In this document: positions 23,477 to 34,903 of the stretch, piece by piece
Layout: every line of letters begins with the position of its first letter
Numbering within the stretch: the stretch's first letter is position 1
Assembly (NCBI GenBank): GCA_027625915.1
Contig: JANTQA010000015.1
Coordinates: 7,035,001-7,099,000 of the forward strand
DNA from: Anaeramoeba flamelloides
Taxonomy: Eukaryota; Metamonada; Anaeramoebidae
Direction: 5' to 3'
DNA length: 64,000 nt
Translations under genes and position numbers: made by a program
The notes under the pieces: model-generated
Database searches by the model: none
The model's input: only the letters and a program-made list of their open reading frames with translations
Told to the model about the DNA's origin: nothing

Positions 23477-24009
23477 TATATATTTTTTCCTACAATTTAC
23501 AAAAAGAGTTTTCTCATTTCAAATACAAGAGAACTTCAATTTTTAAAATATTGAATTTTTATTTTTCTTGTTTTGTTTTATTGAGTTTTAAAGATTTATT
23601 TGAGTGTTTTTTTATGTTTTAAAGTGTTTCTTAGATTTTAGAATGATACTACAATTAATTTGATCCAATTATGAATAATTCTTGAAATTTTCTGGCACTT
23701 TTATTTGAAAAAGAGTTTATATGAAGGTATTTTATTGTTGTAAAATTTGTTTTTTGCATAATCTTATTACCATCTTTTTTATTGGAATCAACAATGCCCA
23801 TTTATTTGTAAAAAATATCATTTTTTTACTTTTTTTATTCAATTAAAAATATCCACTTAGTAAAAAGAAGGAAGGATTAGAAATTTATTTGGGAAGAGGG
23901 GTTAAGTAATTTTATGGAGTTTTTATTAAAAAAATACCATAACCAACTTTTAAGAAAAACTAACTAAATAAATTTCATATCAATATATTTTAATGGACTT
24001 TGTAAGTGA
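23477..24009. other. Non-coding interval
   Basis: AT-rich. It may include the decayed remainder of the upstream transposon, but nothing is recognisable. Confidence 0.4.
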
Positions 24010-24550
24010 GATTTAAAGGTGTATAATTCATATAAAGCGGGGAAAGATTATCTTGTGGAGGGTGTAGTGGCATGTTATTTTGGTTCTTAAATGATCAATC
24101 TTTGACTCGGTATGGATTTTAAGAGGTGTTTAAAATGACAATTTTTGGCAATTAATTATTTTCTTTCCGAAATCCCAATTGAAGAGTGTAAAGTTTTAAT
24201 ATTTATAGGTTGTTAGAATTTAAAAAAAAATTCTGAGTTGTTGTCTGTTGATTGATATTTTTATTTAGATTTGGTTTTATTTGGATCTTTTTACAAATTT
24301 ATTTTTGTTTTTAGGTAAATGATTAATTAGGAAATGAATATTTCAATTGAAAATAAAAATCAAAATTCGTTATCAAATACCCTCTAATCTATTAGCCTTA
24401 CACTTTTCAAATCGGATTTCGGAAAAAAAAATAATTAATTGCCAAAAATTGCCATTTTGAACGACTATTAAAATTAATCTAAAGTCAAAGATCCATCAGT
24501 TAAGAACCAAAATAACAATTTGCAACACACCTAACACAAGATAATCAGAT
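24010..24550. repeat. Foldback element, about 540 bp
   Basis: The arm at about 24030-24172 (AGATTATCTTGTG, TTATTTTGGTTCTTAA, ATCTTTGACT, TTTTTGGCAATTAATTATTT, TTCCGAAATCC) is inverted at about 24408-24547. The arms are about 140 bp with roughly 80% identity by eye. A solo arm occurs at 13690-13805. Confidence 0.75.
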
Positions 24551-25341
24551 TTTCAGTTTCAGGGATTGTACGCCTTAAAATACAACTTACAAAGTTCTTT
24601 AAAATTATTCGAAGAAGACATTATTTAGTTAGTTTTTCTTTTAAATCAGCTAAACATATTTTGGTACAAATAAACCAATAAAATTTCAAAAAACATTCTC
24701 CAGAAATCAATACTACTCCTCACTACGACTTTATTAGTTAGTGGGTATTTACAAGAGAACAAAAAAGAAAAATCAACAAAACAATAGTTTTTGCAAAAGT
24801 AACTTTTTTTAATCTGTTGGGAGAAAAGATCTTCATAAACTTAACGAATCTGAAAGAACCACATTTGGAGGTGTGTCTGCAGAATTATTTTGGAAAGTAC
24901 CTCCTTAAATTTCATATGGAAGTAAAACAAAAAAAATATTGATGGCCAGAGAACTGTTGAAAAAACATGTTTGAACAAGCTGGATTTGAGTTCGTCCGAA
25001 TCTATTTGCAGTAACGGTTTATTAAAACTAGTTTTACTTTTTAGTTTGCATCATTACATTGCTTTGTTTATATTGCAAAAAAGATTTTTGGGTTGATGTG
25101 AAAGGCTCTTATAAATTATTTTATTACCTTAAGGAACCAAAATTTATTAAACGAAAGTAAATTCTTTTATGGTTTGGCTCGAAGGTTTTATTCAACATAA
25201 CAAAAACAAAAAAAGAAAAATGAACAAAAGGTAAAAAAAAAAAAAAAGAAGCAAAAAGCACTAAACTAATTTTTATTGTATTTGTTTTTTTTTTATTTAA
25301 GAGGTGGTTACTGGATAGCTTGGTTAAAAACGAATTGTATT
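24551..25341. other. Non-coding interval with a slightly GC-richer patch
   Basis: About 24820-25020 is less AT-rich, and one frame reads KLNESERTTFGGVSAELFWK before a stop. The family was not recognised, and it could be a decayed coding remnant. Confidence 0.3.
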
Positions 25342-25635
25342 TTAGTTTTGATTCTCAAAATGATTTTTAATTTCTTCATTTCTTCTGGTTTCCATTTTGT
25401 GTCTTTCTGAAATAGATTGTTCTTCGATTCTTTCTTCAATACGTTGAGTGAATTCTAGAAATTTTTTAACACATTGTGCGGTACATACCTTTTCACGTTT
25501 GTTTAAATCCCTACGTGAAAACGAGGTGACACACTGATCAAAACAAACATCAACAAGTCTAATTATTGTTTCAACTTGGTTTTTTTCTTTAATGTAAGCG
25601 ATGTCCTTTTCGTGTTTGGAATTTGAAGCACCCAT
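25342..25635 (-). CDS. TIM9: Small Tim chaperone, Tim9-like, with MGASNS N-terminus
   Basis: The protein is 97 residues from the ATG at 25635-25633; the frame is open for 49 more codons upstream, but that part is poor, Phe/Lys-rich sequence. It has the twin CX3C signature of small Tims: CFDQC, 15 residues, then CTAQC, followed by VKKFLEFTQRI. Yeast Tim9 has the same 15-residue spacing (CFTDC and CIMKC) and a KFLKHSERV continuation. Small Tims form hexameric chaperones that carry hydrophobic precursors across the mitochondrial intermembrane space. A charged helical C-terminal extension follows. Oddly, MGASNSK is a textbook N-myristoylation start, which small Tims do not normally have. A diverged non-Tim twin-CX3C protein is the alternative. 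Confidence 0.75.
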   Translation of the reverse strand: MGASNSKHEKDIAYIKEKNQVETIIRLVDVCFDQCVTSFSRRDLNKREKVCTAQCVKKFLEFTQRIEERIEEQSISERHKMETRRNEEIKNHFENQN

Positions 25636-26514
25636 ATTTGATAAATTATTGTGTATTAATTTTTGAAAGATGAAAAAAAATGATATTTTTGCTTTATGTA
25701 AATATTTTCCAAATATAACCCAAATTTTCTTTAAACAACAAAAAACACTTTTAAAAATTGTGAAATTGTTTTTTATTTTCAAATCGAGTTCACATTAACC
25801 TTTCCGAAAAATAACAACTGTTGGTAATTGAAAAATTAAAAGATCAAAATTTTCATTCAGATTTCGAAAAAGTACCATCTCTCAAGAATTAAAATAAACC
25901 ATCAAAAGTACCCAATGCCCAAGGGTAAATTATTACTTATTTTTGCTCGTTTTCTGGATTATAAATTTGAAAAGTACTAAGATTTATAGAAGATAATTTT
26001 GAAAAGCAGAATGAAAATATTTTTCTAGTTATTTTGCAACAAATAGTAAGGCGAATTAAGAATACCAACAAAATCGTATAAAACTTTTTCTATATAAGGC
26101 TGATTATAACCCGATGACTAAACTGAAGAGATTATAATATTTAAACTTTTTTTAGTATTTTGTCATTAATTCTAATACTTGTACTAACAATCTTTAAGTT
26201 TTCTATTGAATTTATTTTTAAAATTTTTAAATTCACTTTCATAAAAACAGAAAAAAAAAGTTCTTCACAACCAAATTTCAAGATTAGTGTCAAACTTTTT
26301 TATAATTATTTTTTTCTTTTTTCATTTGTCTTTTAAGGGATTAGCGTCTACCAAGGAGAAGCCTAGGATCAAAATATGTTGTTATTGGACCTTAACTACA
26401 TTCGTTGCTACATGGTTCAAATGTCTCTAAAAAATCGATTAATCAAGTAGTAATATTAATTGATCTCAGCAATTAAAAATGATCCTATGTATTAGCAAAA
26501 AACCCAACAATTTC
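25636..26514. other. Non-coding interval upstream of the Tim9-like gene
   Basis: AT-rich. At 26340-26365 a frame reads GISVYQGEA, like the QGxxxSP region of LINE RT, but no other RT motif accompanies it. Confidence 0.4.
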
Positions 26515-27060
26515 AGAATAAAATATGCATTTTGCCATAAATTTAAAGGTTGAATTATCAATATTCAGACTACAAAGTCATAAAATATCTTTCTTAAATT
26601 TGTGGCGAAATGTAGATTAGTTACTAAAAAATTCGTTTTTTTTTAAAAATTAAATAATTAACCAATAAAGTTTTTTGACAAATTATTTCTCAAATTATGG
26701 AAATATATTGATTCTACGAGTATCTTTATCAAAAGCAAACAAAAATAATCAGTCTTTGTGCTTTTATGTTGATGATTATTGAGTTAATCCTTGAAATTAA
26801 AAAATTAAAAAAATAGTTACTTTTGGAAGTTCGTAATCTGAATTATGAACTTCTAGAATATATTTATTTTGGGTTTCTATTTTTAGATTTGGAAAAGGAA
26901 TTAAAAAAAATTTTTTTCAAAATGAAACTTTTTTAATTGTGATCCTGAGTTAAAAATGTAATAATTTATTGTGCAATAAGATTTATAATAGATTTTTTAG
27001 AGCTATTAGAGCCATGGTGCACTAATATCATTCACACCCAATTACAACATACTTTGATTA
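26515..27060 (+). repeat. Dispersed repeat J, copy 1
   Basis: It aligns by eye with 40535-41070 and, over the first 400 bp, with 28210-28640. Shared blocks are GAATCATCAATA-type starts, TAGATTAGTTRCT, TTAAATAATTA, AAACAAARATAATCA, GATTATTGAGTTAAT/CCTTGAAAT and ATTTATAATAGATTTTTT. Diverged and non-coding. Confidence 0.55.
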
Positions 27061-27659
27061 TAGAGAATTCTATGGTGACGCTAACCCCTTAAAAACTTAA
27101 AATGATTGGATGATATTTTTATTTATCAATCTATATTGGTTATTATCTCTAAACACTTTAATAAAATACATTATTATTCTAAAAAAAAAACCATTAAGCA
27201 TATTTTTTTCTGATGGAAAATCATCCCCTATTTTTGAAATTCAGTTTATTGGAATAAGAAAATTCTCAAAAGAGAAAAATTTGCCATGGAGACGTCTATA
27301 ATTAACATATGTTACTATTAATTGTAAATATATTCATTTTCCTCAGTTTTAATGTTTTGAAAAAATTACACCTCTAAAATAGTTCAAAAGTATGATCTCA
27401 TCTTTTAAAAGTGCACCTTGAATTTGAAAAAAACCCAACTATCTTAGGAAATAATCTAATCTACATTTACCCAAATAATATATTGTATAATATATTGTAA
27501 AGGTATTATAGAAGTTTAAACGTTTGTAATTTGAAGGAAATTTTAAATTTTTTTTTTTAATCACATTTTTTTTTTTTTAATAATTGTGTTAAAACAATTT
27601 GTAACATATTGTAAACATCTTATCAGAATATTTTTTGAAAAATTTGGAAACAACCATCA
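27061..27659. other. Non-coding interval
   Basis: AT-rich. The 63-codon frame at 27110-27301 has no recognised features. Confidence 0.4.
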
Positions 27660-28200
27660 TATTAAAGGGCTTTTTGTTTGAAAGTGGTTATACAAATGTT
27701 TTTATATATATATATAGATAGATAGATACTTTTATTCAGTCAGAGGGGCACAGTTTTATTGAAGAAATTGAAAAATTTGATGAGTTAAATTCATTATTCT
27801 TCTCAAAATAAAATTTCATTTTTTAGATCAAATTCATTTTTTTTTTTTGTTTTTTTGCTTTTTTTGTCTTTTATTTTTTTTTTTTTTTGTAGAAAGTCAA
27901 TTTGAAAAAAAAAATCCTTTGAAAGTCCAAATTAGCATTAAGTATAATGATACTTTATAATTTCTTTTAAAATTGAATAAATTTACAAATTAAAATATCT
28001 TATAGTCAACAATTTTTAATTTTATGAAGAAATTGAGAAATTTTACAACAGATTTTCTAATGAAAGGAGTTCAAAAATTTTTTTTTAACATTTTTGTGTG
28101 TGTGTTTTGTTCGGGTATTTCGTTATGATTATCAACTCTAATAAACAGTTTATTATTTCTAAACGATCTAAGTTTGGGTTTATTCTTAAAAAAAACTTTG
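27660..28200 (+). repeat. Dispersed repeat K, copy 1
   Basis: It shares collinear blocks with 55560-56120: CAGTCA-AGTGG-like start, GTTAAATTCATTATTCTT, AAAATTTCAATTTTTT, CTTTTAAAATT(G/C)AATAAA, and a late ATCAACTCTAATA. Both copies have long T tracts between blocks. Non-coding. Confidence 0.5.
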
Positions 28201-28209
28201 AATTGAAAT

Positions 28210-28640
28210 ATTCATTTTTGGCTTGCTTAATTTAAGTGAAATCGAGTTTATATATAAGTAGAGAGAAATTTAAGTTGAAATAATCAATATTCATACCCCA
28301 AAGCGGCCATTAATCTATATTAATTTATTCTTGGAAAATAGATTAGTAGCAAAAAATTCATTTTTTTTTTTTATTAATTAAATAATTTATGAATTTTTGT
28401 GTTTTATAAATTAATTTCGCAAATTGAAAAATTGATTAGAAAAACAAGTTTCTATAAAAAGGAAACAAAATTAATCAATCTTATTCAGGTTTTCAATGCT
28501 GATAATTATTGAGTCAATCTTTGAAATAATAAAAAATATAAAAATAATATCTTTTGGAAGATATAAAAAATAATTTTTGAAACATTGAATAGTGTTATTT
28601 TGATTTTCAATTTCCAGATTGTAAAAAGTAATTAAAAAAA
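28210..28640 (+). repeat. Dispersed repeat J, copy 2
   Basis: Diverged copy of 26515-27060 (shared ATAATCAATATTCA, AATAGATTAGTAGC, GGAAACAAAATTAATCA and GATAATTATTGAGTCAATC). Confidence 0.5.
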
Positions 28641-28948
28641 TTTATTAGCTATGATAATTTTTCATATGAAATTACCCAACCTATTCTACATAATATTATT
28701 CCCTGTAGAAATAATCATAAATTCAGGATATTAGAATTTAATCTATATATAAACTAGATTCCAAAATTTTGGAAACAGTTTAAACAATGGAAAGAACATC
28801 ATTACTACACTTTAAATTCAATTTGGAAAGAATTTTGATTTTACAAACTATTTCATTTTTTGTCTTTTTTGTTTAGTTTTCATTTCCTTTTTTGCAGTTA
28901 TGTAATCTGTTTCGTTAAATCTGAAATTTTTTTTTGTTATATAAGAAG

Positions 28949-29075
28949 GTTAATGTTGAGTTTGTCCAATTAAAAAATCACATACAATTGGTAGATGGTA
29001 TCTTAACATTTGATCCATCAACAATTGTTGGTGAAATTTCAACAAATTTACCAATACATTTTTTGTTCAGCTCGT
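28949..29075 (+). CDS. Possible orphan exon
   Basis: Between ATATAAG at about 28948 and a T-rich stretch after 29060 lies a frame with coding-like composition: KVNVEFVQLKNHIQLVDGIL and FDPSTIVGEISTNLPIHF. It is flanked by low-complexity DNA, has no start codon of its own, and was not matched to a family. It might be an internal exon of a gene whose other exons were missed, or a fossil. Confidence 0.3.
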
Positions 29076-29299
29076 TTCATTATTTTAAACACACCTTTTT
29101 TTTTTTTTTTTTTTTTTTGAGTTTTTACTTTTTTTCTTTTATTTGGATTAAAATGATTACTTATTAAAACACTGATACTATGTTACTTAAATGTTGTTTT
29201 ATATTAGGTTTGGAAAAATACAATAAATTGGGTTTTTTTTTTGTCTATTTTTCATTTTGGATGTGTCCAAATTTTTGGAATGGGGTTTATATATATATA

Positions 29300-29640
29300 T
29301 ATTATTATTATTTTTGAAGAAAGTTGATTTAACCGAATTACCTTCTTCTTGCCTGAAACTCTAAACTTTACCTTATTATTTTTTATCCTAGTTAAAATTT
29401 AGGTACGATTATAACTCATAGGATATATTTTCTTTATAAAACGAAACGAAAAAAATTTTTTCAACAAAGACAATTAAAAGAGAAAGTAAAAAACAAGTTG
29501 AGAGAGTATAAAAAATATAGAAAAAAGTAAAAAGTTCATTGAAAGTTTTTTTTTTGCACCCCAAGTATTGAGTGGGTTGGTGGTTGTTTCCTTTTATTTT
29601 GCCTTTATTTGAATCACCACTATAATTTGTTTAATTAAGA
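29300..29640 (+). repeat. Conserved module next to hairpin arrays, partial copy 3
   Basis: It shares TTGCACCCCAAGTATTGAGT, GGTGGTTGTTTCCTTTTATT and the purine-rich lead-in with the modules at 17701-18290 and 59100-59735. The hairpin array is not visible upstream here. Confidence 0.5.
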
Positions 29641-29805
29641 GAACAACAAATTCGAACAAAGATCAATCAAATGTAATAAGTTACTTAATTAAATTCTAAT
29701 TTAGAACTTTATAGATGTCTTGAATCGAGAAAATACTGAGGTTTTTAGAAAAAGAATTGTATTTTAAGAATAAGATTTGGGTTTCCAAATTATCTTTTCG
29801 GTTGC

Positions 29806-29837
<32 letters not shown>

Positions 29838-30982
29838 AAGTTTCCCTAATCTTATTTTAGCAAAATCCCAGGTTGAGGGATACAGACACAAAAAAAAAAA
29901 CTCAATCCAATTAACAAATCAATATATTGTACAATAAGTACCATTCGATTCACTTCAGTTCGGTTTAAGATCACATTAAGTGTGTTTCAGTAATCTTCAG
30001 TTGCATATCTCCAGCTCAATTTGTTTAAGATCTGATGATGAACAAGTTTGGTTAGGTTCGTCATGATCAAGTATACCAATTCATATAATGATTTTTATTC
30101 CTTTTACCCCCTCCAAATACCCAAAAAAACAAAAAGCGGAGGAACTCATACAACATAAAAAGGGATATTTGGAAAAGGTAAAAAGTATAAAAAAAATAAA
30201 TAAAATATATTTCTTGAATAAATAAAATAATAATAATATGAAGAATATTATTCGGAAAAAAAATTTTATATCCTGTTGAGTAGTTCTAGTGGATGGGTGT
30301 CTTATTTTTGAGTATTTAAGAATATTTTCTAAATAAAAATTTAGAATTAGTCCAAACAGGATGGAATTCCCCCATCTATATAAATAATCAAATTAAATTA
30401 TAATAATTTTTAAATATGACTTTGAATCAAGATCAAGCTAACATTTTATTGGTTGAGTGTAAAGAAATTTTGATAATTAGTTGATTTTTAAAATATTATT
30501 TGGAAAGAATTTTTTGACCAATACCTCAACCAGAGTAATATAATTTTCAGATAACCATTAAAGAATTTAGAAAAAAAGGAAAAATAATTAAAACTGTTTT
30601 TAAATTTTTGGAATTTATCTACAATCAGACATTTATTCAAACTTCCCTCCTTAAATTCAAAAATCAAAGACAAACAGAAATACTCAACATACCTTATTCG
30701 ATAGAAAGACAAAATTTTAATACAAAAATCTAGAAAAATCATCTAATATGATTGGACATTTATGAGAAAAAATATACTGATTTTGACAAAGTTGTTGGTA
30801 TTTCAAACACCTTCATATATTTTACAAACCTATTAGCTATTTTCCAACACTTTTAAAAGAGTAAAAAGCTTTTTAACATCAAAAGATGAATTAACCAATT
30901 TATCTGAAAATTTGCTCATTTTTTCTTGTTTTTATTTTTAAAATTTCCTAACGAACTTTTTACAAAAATTGATCACAACAAG
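29641..30982. other. Non-coding interval upstream of the Treslin-like gene
   Basis: AT-rich. About 29930-30090 is a slightly GC-richer patch with no frame longer than a few tens of codons and no RNA gene recognised. Confidence 0.45.
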
Positions 30983-33900
30983 ATGAGTTCGGTACTTTTT
31001 TTAATTTACAAAAACACTTTCCAAACATTAACAAAAAATACAATTGATTATCTTGAGAAATTCATCACACAATTTTTATTTTATGTTGAAGATGAATCAA
31101 ACAATGTAAAATTTGCAACAAGGTTTTTTAGTTTACCAACAACCAACCAAGTTTCTATTTCTGGAGAATTCAAAGAATTCAATGAAGAAAATATTCAAAA
31201 TTTAAACAGAAATTTCCATTTAAATTCCTGCACAAACAAGAAAAATCAAAAGGAAAAAGAACAAGAAAAAGAAAAAGAAAAAGAAAATATTGATCAACAA
31301 ATGGAAATTGAATTAGACTTAGATCCAATACAGGACTCGTCAGAAGAAATGTTTGGTATTAGTACAGAAAGTTTAACCAACGTAATTGAACAAACATTAG
31401 GTGATTTTGATTGGGATGATAATTTTTCCTTAAATGAAGATTTCGACAAAGAAGAAGAGAAACAGAGCAATTCAAAACCTAATGTACCAAAACAAAATTG
31501 TACGAGAAAAGTTCTCTTATTTATAGGATCAAACCAGCTTCAACAATTGGAATCCTTTTCAACATCGCTTATTCTCCAAAAAAAAATGAATGAAAAAAAA
31601 GTTGAACTTCATTGTATTTATGTACCACAAGGAAGAATCAGTAATTGTTTAGATCAAAACCAAAACCAAAACCAAAAAAAGGAACAAGCCCCAAACCAAA
31701 AAGAAGAAAAGGAAGATTGTTTGACCATCGAAGATTATTTTCGTTTTAACAAAATATTTCAAAAGTATGAAGGCTCATTTCTTGATATAAGAGCAATAAA
31801 ATTTTGTGGGAATATAGTTGGTGTTTCTAATACCTTTAAATTTTATTTTAATCAAGAAAAAAGGAAAAAAAAAAATCAAGAAGACAAAGTCCGCTTTTTA
31901 ATTGAAAAAGCGCACAATCAAAATAACAAGAAAAGTAATCAAGGACATAAATTATTTGGCAGAAGAAAGAGTTTAATATCATCAAAGTCCTGTATTTGTG
32001 ATGGGTATTTATTAACGAACTATGAAATCGAAGAAAATGAAAATGAAAATGAAAATGAAAGTTCTACAATGGACATTTATAATTCAATTGATCTTAGTAT
32101 TGATTTAGTAATACCAATAAGCAATATTGACTCTCAGTTTTTAAAATTTGAAGACAAATTCCTGGGCAGGGTTGAAGAAAATGGGATCAGACTCATGAAA
32201 TTTTTAAGTCAAATGAATTTAATACTAGCTGGAAAAATTGAAGAAAGAATTATTTTTATTTATCCCTTTGCTTTGAATTTATTTATTTTATATTTCATGC
32301 CTGAAGATTTTAAACTTACTTTGGTAGACAAATCCGAAATAATTCAAGGCACTGAATTAACAGGAATATTAAAAAAATTCCAAAACCAATTCCCCAAAAA
32401 AGACTTTGAATTAACGGAGAAAACGGAAAGTAATCCTAAACAATTTCCGTTTCTTTTTTCAACGTTACCAAATTTTTTTGAACCTTGGATTTTAAATAAT
32501 TCTCATATTATTTTACGAAAAGAAAATTATACTAGAACTGATGATAACAATAACAATAGCAACAATAATTGTCATGATAATGATAATGATAATGTTGAAG
32601 ATAATAATCTTAATGATAAAAAAAATCAAATAATTCAAAAATATGATGATATTTACAACCAATATTTTTTAAAAATGGATCAAAATCAACAAAAACAACC
32701 AAAAATAACAAATTTAAATTCAAATCATGAATCTAGAGAAAACAATGAGCAAGACAACGATCATGAAAACAAAATTGAAAAAAACAATAAAGAAAAAAAA
32801 CAAAAAGAAATGGAAAGAAAAATGAACAATAAAACAAATAATAATGAACAAAAAAAAAAAATCAAAGATCTATCCAATTTAAAAAAGATATATAATGAAT
32901 TAATAAGCGGTTCATTTAAAGGAATGGAATTTTTCCACCAGCAGTTATTGTTAGTTATTGAACACGGATCGAAATTAGAATTAATGAAATATTTAATAAA
33001 TGAAATTTTTTTAACGCCAAATCATTTACGTGGAAAATATAAAAATTTAATTTTAAATTCAATACAGCAAAATACAATTCTAGCAGATTCTATAATTGAA
33101 AATAAAGTAAAGGAATATCAAATACAATTATTAATCAGATTTTATGTTTTGTTATTAATTAATGAGAATGAAATAAATTCTTTGAATTTTTCAAATTTAT
33201 TTAATGAAATAACCCAATTTATAGATGGCATCGGTTATTTATTAGATCCTACAAATGGCGGTGTTGTAAATTTTTTTAAAAATATTCAAGAATTACTTTT
33301 ACAAATTAGTAACAAGAAAGATGTAAATAATCTAATTGAAAAAATTAAATCATCAACTCAAATCCAAATTGATCAAAATCAAATATCAAATCCCAATATA
33401 GATTTTAATAATAATTCACCGGACATTTCAATAGGGCTAGAATTTAATCCATTTAGAACAAATCAAGCAATGAAATTATTAAAATCAGAGAATCTTAAAA
33501 AGAAAAGGGAGTTGAAACGTGAGAAAGAAAAGGAAAGAAAATTAAAAAAGGAATTAGAAAAAGAAAAAGAACTTGAAAAAATGAAAATGAAGGAAAAAGA
33601 AAGAGAAAGAGAAAGAGAAAAAGAAAGAGAAAGAGAAAGAGAAAAGGAAATTGAAAGGGAAAGAGAAAGGGAAAGGGAAAGGGAAAAGGAAATTGAAAGA
33701 GAAAGGGAAAGGAACAATAAAATGGAAATTGAAATTGAGCAAAAGTTTAAATCGGGACTTGAATTGTGTTTAGAAGAATCAGATAACAATAAACCACCAT
33801 TAAAATTTTTTAATATACATGGAATATATCCAGATTGGAAAGTTGAAAGAGTTTCAATAGTAAAAATCATTTCAAATATCCTTTTAGAGCACAAGAATGA

Positions 33901-34903
33901 TAACTTTGATAATTTAAAAAATCAAGCGAATAATATTTCACAAGAAGAAGAGGTGAAAAAAGAGGAAAAAAAAACTGATGATGAAATTATAAATGATGGT
34001 GAAGTAGAACAAAATAATAAAAATGACTTGGAAGTTACTTTTGTAAATAAGAATGAAGAAAAAGACAATCTAAAAAATATGAAAATTCAAAAACATAAAG
34101 AAGAGGAGGAGGAGGAAGAGGAGGAAAAAGAAGAAAAAGAAGAAAAAGAAGAAAATGAAATCGAAAAGGAAATTAATAATAAAAACGACGATGAAGATGT
34201 TATAAATGATTATCCTTTTGAAATTGACCTCAGATTAGGAAATTACGAAGAAAATGATTTTAAAGATTTGCATGATGATCAAGAAGAAATTGAAGAAGAA
34301 ATTGAAAAAGAAATTGATAAAGAAATTGATAAAGAAGGCGAAAATAACCAAGATGATGAAAAGGGGGATATAGAATATTCTAAAGGGGGGGGTAAAACTA
34401 AAAATGAAGATATTAATCATGAAGAAGAAAATGAAGATCAGTATCAAGAAAAAGTGATCAAAAAAGAAAAAGAAAAAGAAAAAGAAAAAGAAAAAGAAAT
34501 TGAAATTGAAATTGAAATTGAAAACATTGAAGAAAATGAAGAAAAAGATATAAAAGAAGGAAATTCAAGGTACGAAATTCTCCAGTCCCAATCAAATGAG
34601 TACTTTATACAAAATTTAGAGGACGGATCAGCAATTCCTAAATTTGATATTATTACTATCAGTGATTTGCATGACAAAACCTATCAAAGTGAAGGAACGG
34701 AATTTATCAATGAAATATTTCAATTTTATAATTTTGATAACAATCGTTTGAAGAAAGAAAATACAAAAGAAAAACCCATAATTAATGATAATAATAAAGC
34801 AAATACACAACGAATTGAGAATTTAAATACAAATAATATGAAAAAAAGATTTAAATTGGATCAACAAAAAATTTATAAAAAAAAAAAATATCATAAATTT
34901 TAA
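30983..34903 (+). CDS. TICRR: Treslin/TICRR (Sld3)-like DNA replication initiation protein
   Basis: The protein is 1306 residues from the ATG at 30983; 19 more upstream codons are open, but homology begins at MSSVLFLIY. Residues 1-60 (LFLIYKNTF, then FATRFFSLP) follow the N-terminal VWA-like start of animal Treslin (VMLLLDTA, then WAFKFFDS). Residues about 620-790 match the Treslin/Sld3 domain: VKEYQIQLLIRFYVLLL (human VRECQLQVFLRLEMCL), then FNEITQFIDGIGYLL and FFKNIQELLLQI. Treslin is known to recruit Cdc45 to origins and to bind TopBP1 after CDK phosphorylation. A single SP site (S812) lies just past the domain, followed by RTNQAMKLLK and a basic run, as in animal Treslin. The rest is extreme KE/ER/EN low complexity, including about 870-910. 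Confidence 0.7.
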   Translation: MSSVLFLIYKNTFQTLTKNTIDYLEKFITQFLFYVEDESNNVKFATRFFSLPTTNQVSISGEFKEFNEENIQNLNRNFHLNSCTNKKNQKEKEQEKEKEKENIDQQMEIELDLDPIQDSSEEMFGISTESLTNVIEQTLGDFDWDDNFSLNEDFDKEEEKQSNSKPNVPKQNCTRKVLLFIGSNQLQQLESFSTSLILQKKMNEKKVELHCIYVPQGRISNCLDQNQNQNQKKEQAPNQKEEKEDCLTIEDYFRFNKIFQKYEGSFLDIRAIKFCGNIVGVSNTFKFYFNQEKRKKKNQEDKVRFLIEKAHNQNNKKSNQGHKLFGRRKSLISSKSCICDGYLLTNYEIEENENENENESSTMDIYNSIDLSIDLVIPISNIDSQFLKFEDKFLGRVEENGIRLMKFLSQMNLILAGKIEERIIFIYPFALNLFILYFMPEDFKLTLVDKSEIIQGTELTGILKKFQNQFPKKDFELTEKTESNPKQFPFLFSTLPNFFEPWILNNSHIILRKENYTRTDDNNNNSNNNCHDNDNDNVEDNNLNDKKNQIIQKYDDIYNQYFLKMDQNQQKQPKITNLNSNHESRENNEQDNDHENKIEKNNKEKKQKEMERKMNNKTNNNEQKKKIKDLSNLKKIYNELISGSFKGMEFFHQQLLLVIEHGSKLELMKYLINEIFLTPNHLRGKYKNLILNSIQQNTILADSIIENKVKEYQIQLLIRFYVLLLINENEINSLNFSNLFNEITQFIDGIGYLLDPTNGGVVNFFKNIQELLLQISNKKDVNNLIEKIKSSTQIQIDQNQISNPNIDFNNNSPDISIGLEFNPFRTNQAMKLLKSENLKKKRELKREKEKERKLKKELEKEKELEKMKMKEKEREREREKEREREREKEIEREREREREREKEIERERERNNKMEIEIEQKFKSGLELCLEESDNNKPPLKFFNIHGIYPDWKVERVSIVKIISNILLEHKNDNFDNLKNQANNISQEEEVKKEEKKTDDEIINDGEVEQNNKNDLEVTFVNKNEEKDNLKNMKIQKHKEEEEEEEEEKEEKEEKEENEIEKEINNKNDDEDVINDYPFEIDLRLGNYEENDFKDLHDDQEEIEEEIEKEIDKEIDKEGENNQDDEKGDIEYSKGGGKTKNEDINHEEENEDQYQEKVIKKEKEKEKEKEKEIEIEIEIENIEENEEKDIKEGNSRYEILQSQSNEYFIQNLEDGSAIPKFDIITISDLHDKTYQSEGTEFINEIFQFYNFDNNRLKKENTKEKPIINDNNKANTQRIENLNTNNMKKRFKLDQQKIYKKKKYHKF

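Noticed and set aside
26340-26366. GISVYQGEA, resembling a LINE RT motif
   Set aside because: Only a handful of residues, with no other RT motif at the right distance.
29930-30090. GC-richer patch considered as a tRNA or small RNA gene
   Set aside because: No cloverleaf, A/B boxes or conserved RNA motif could be seen.
33463-33894. Antisense frames rich in Ser, Phe and Leu under the Treslin-like gene
   Set aside because: They are mirror products of the GAA/AGA-rich region encoding Glu/Arg/Lys repeats on the plus strand.
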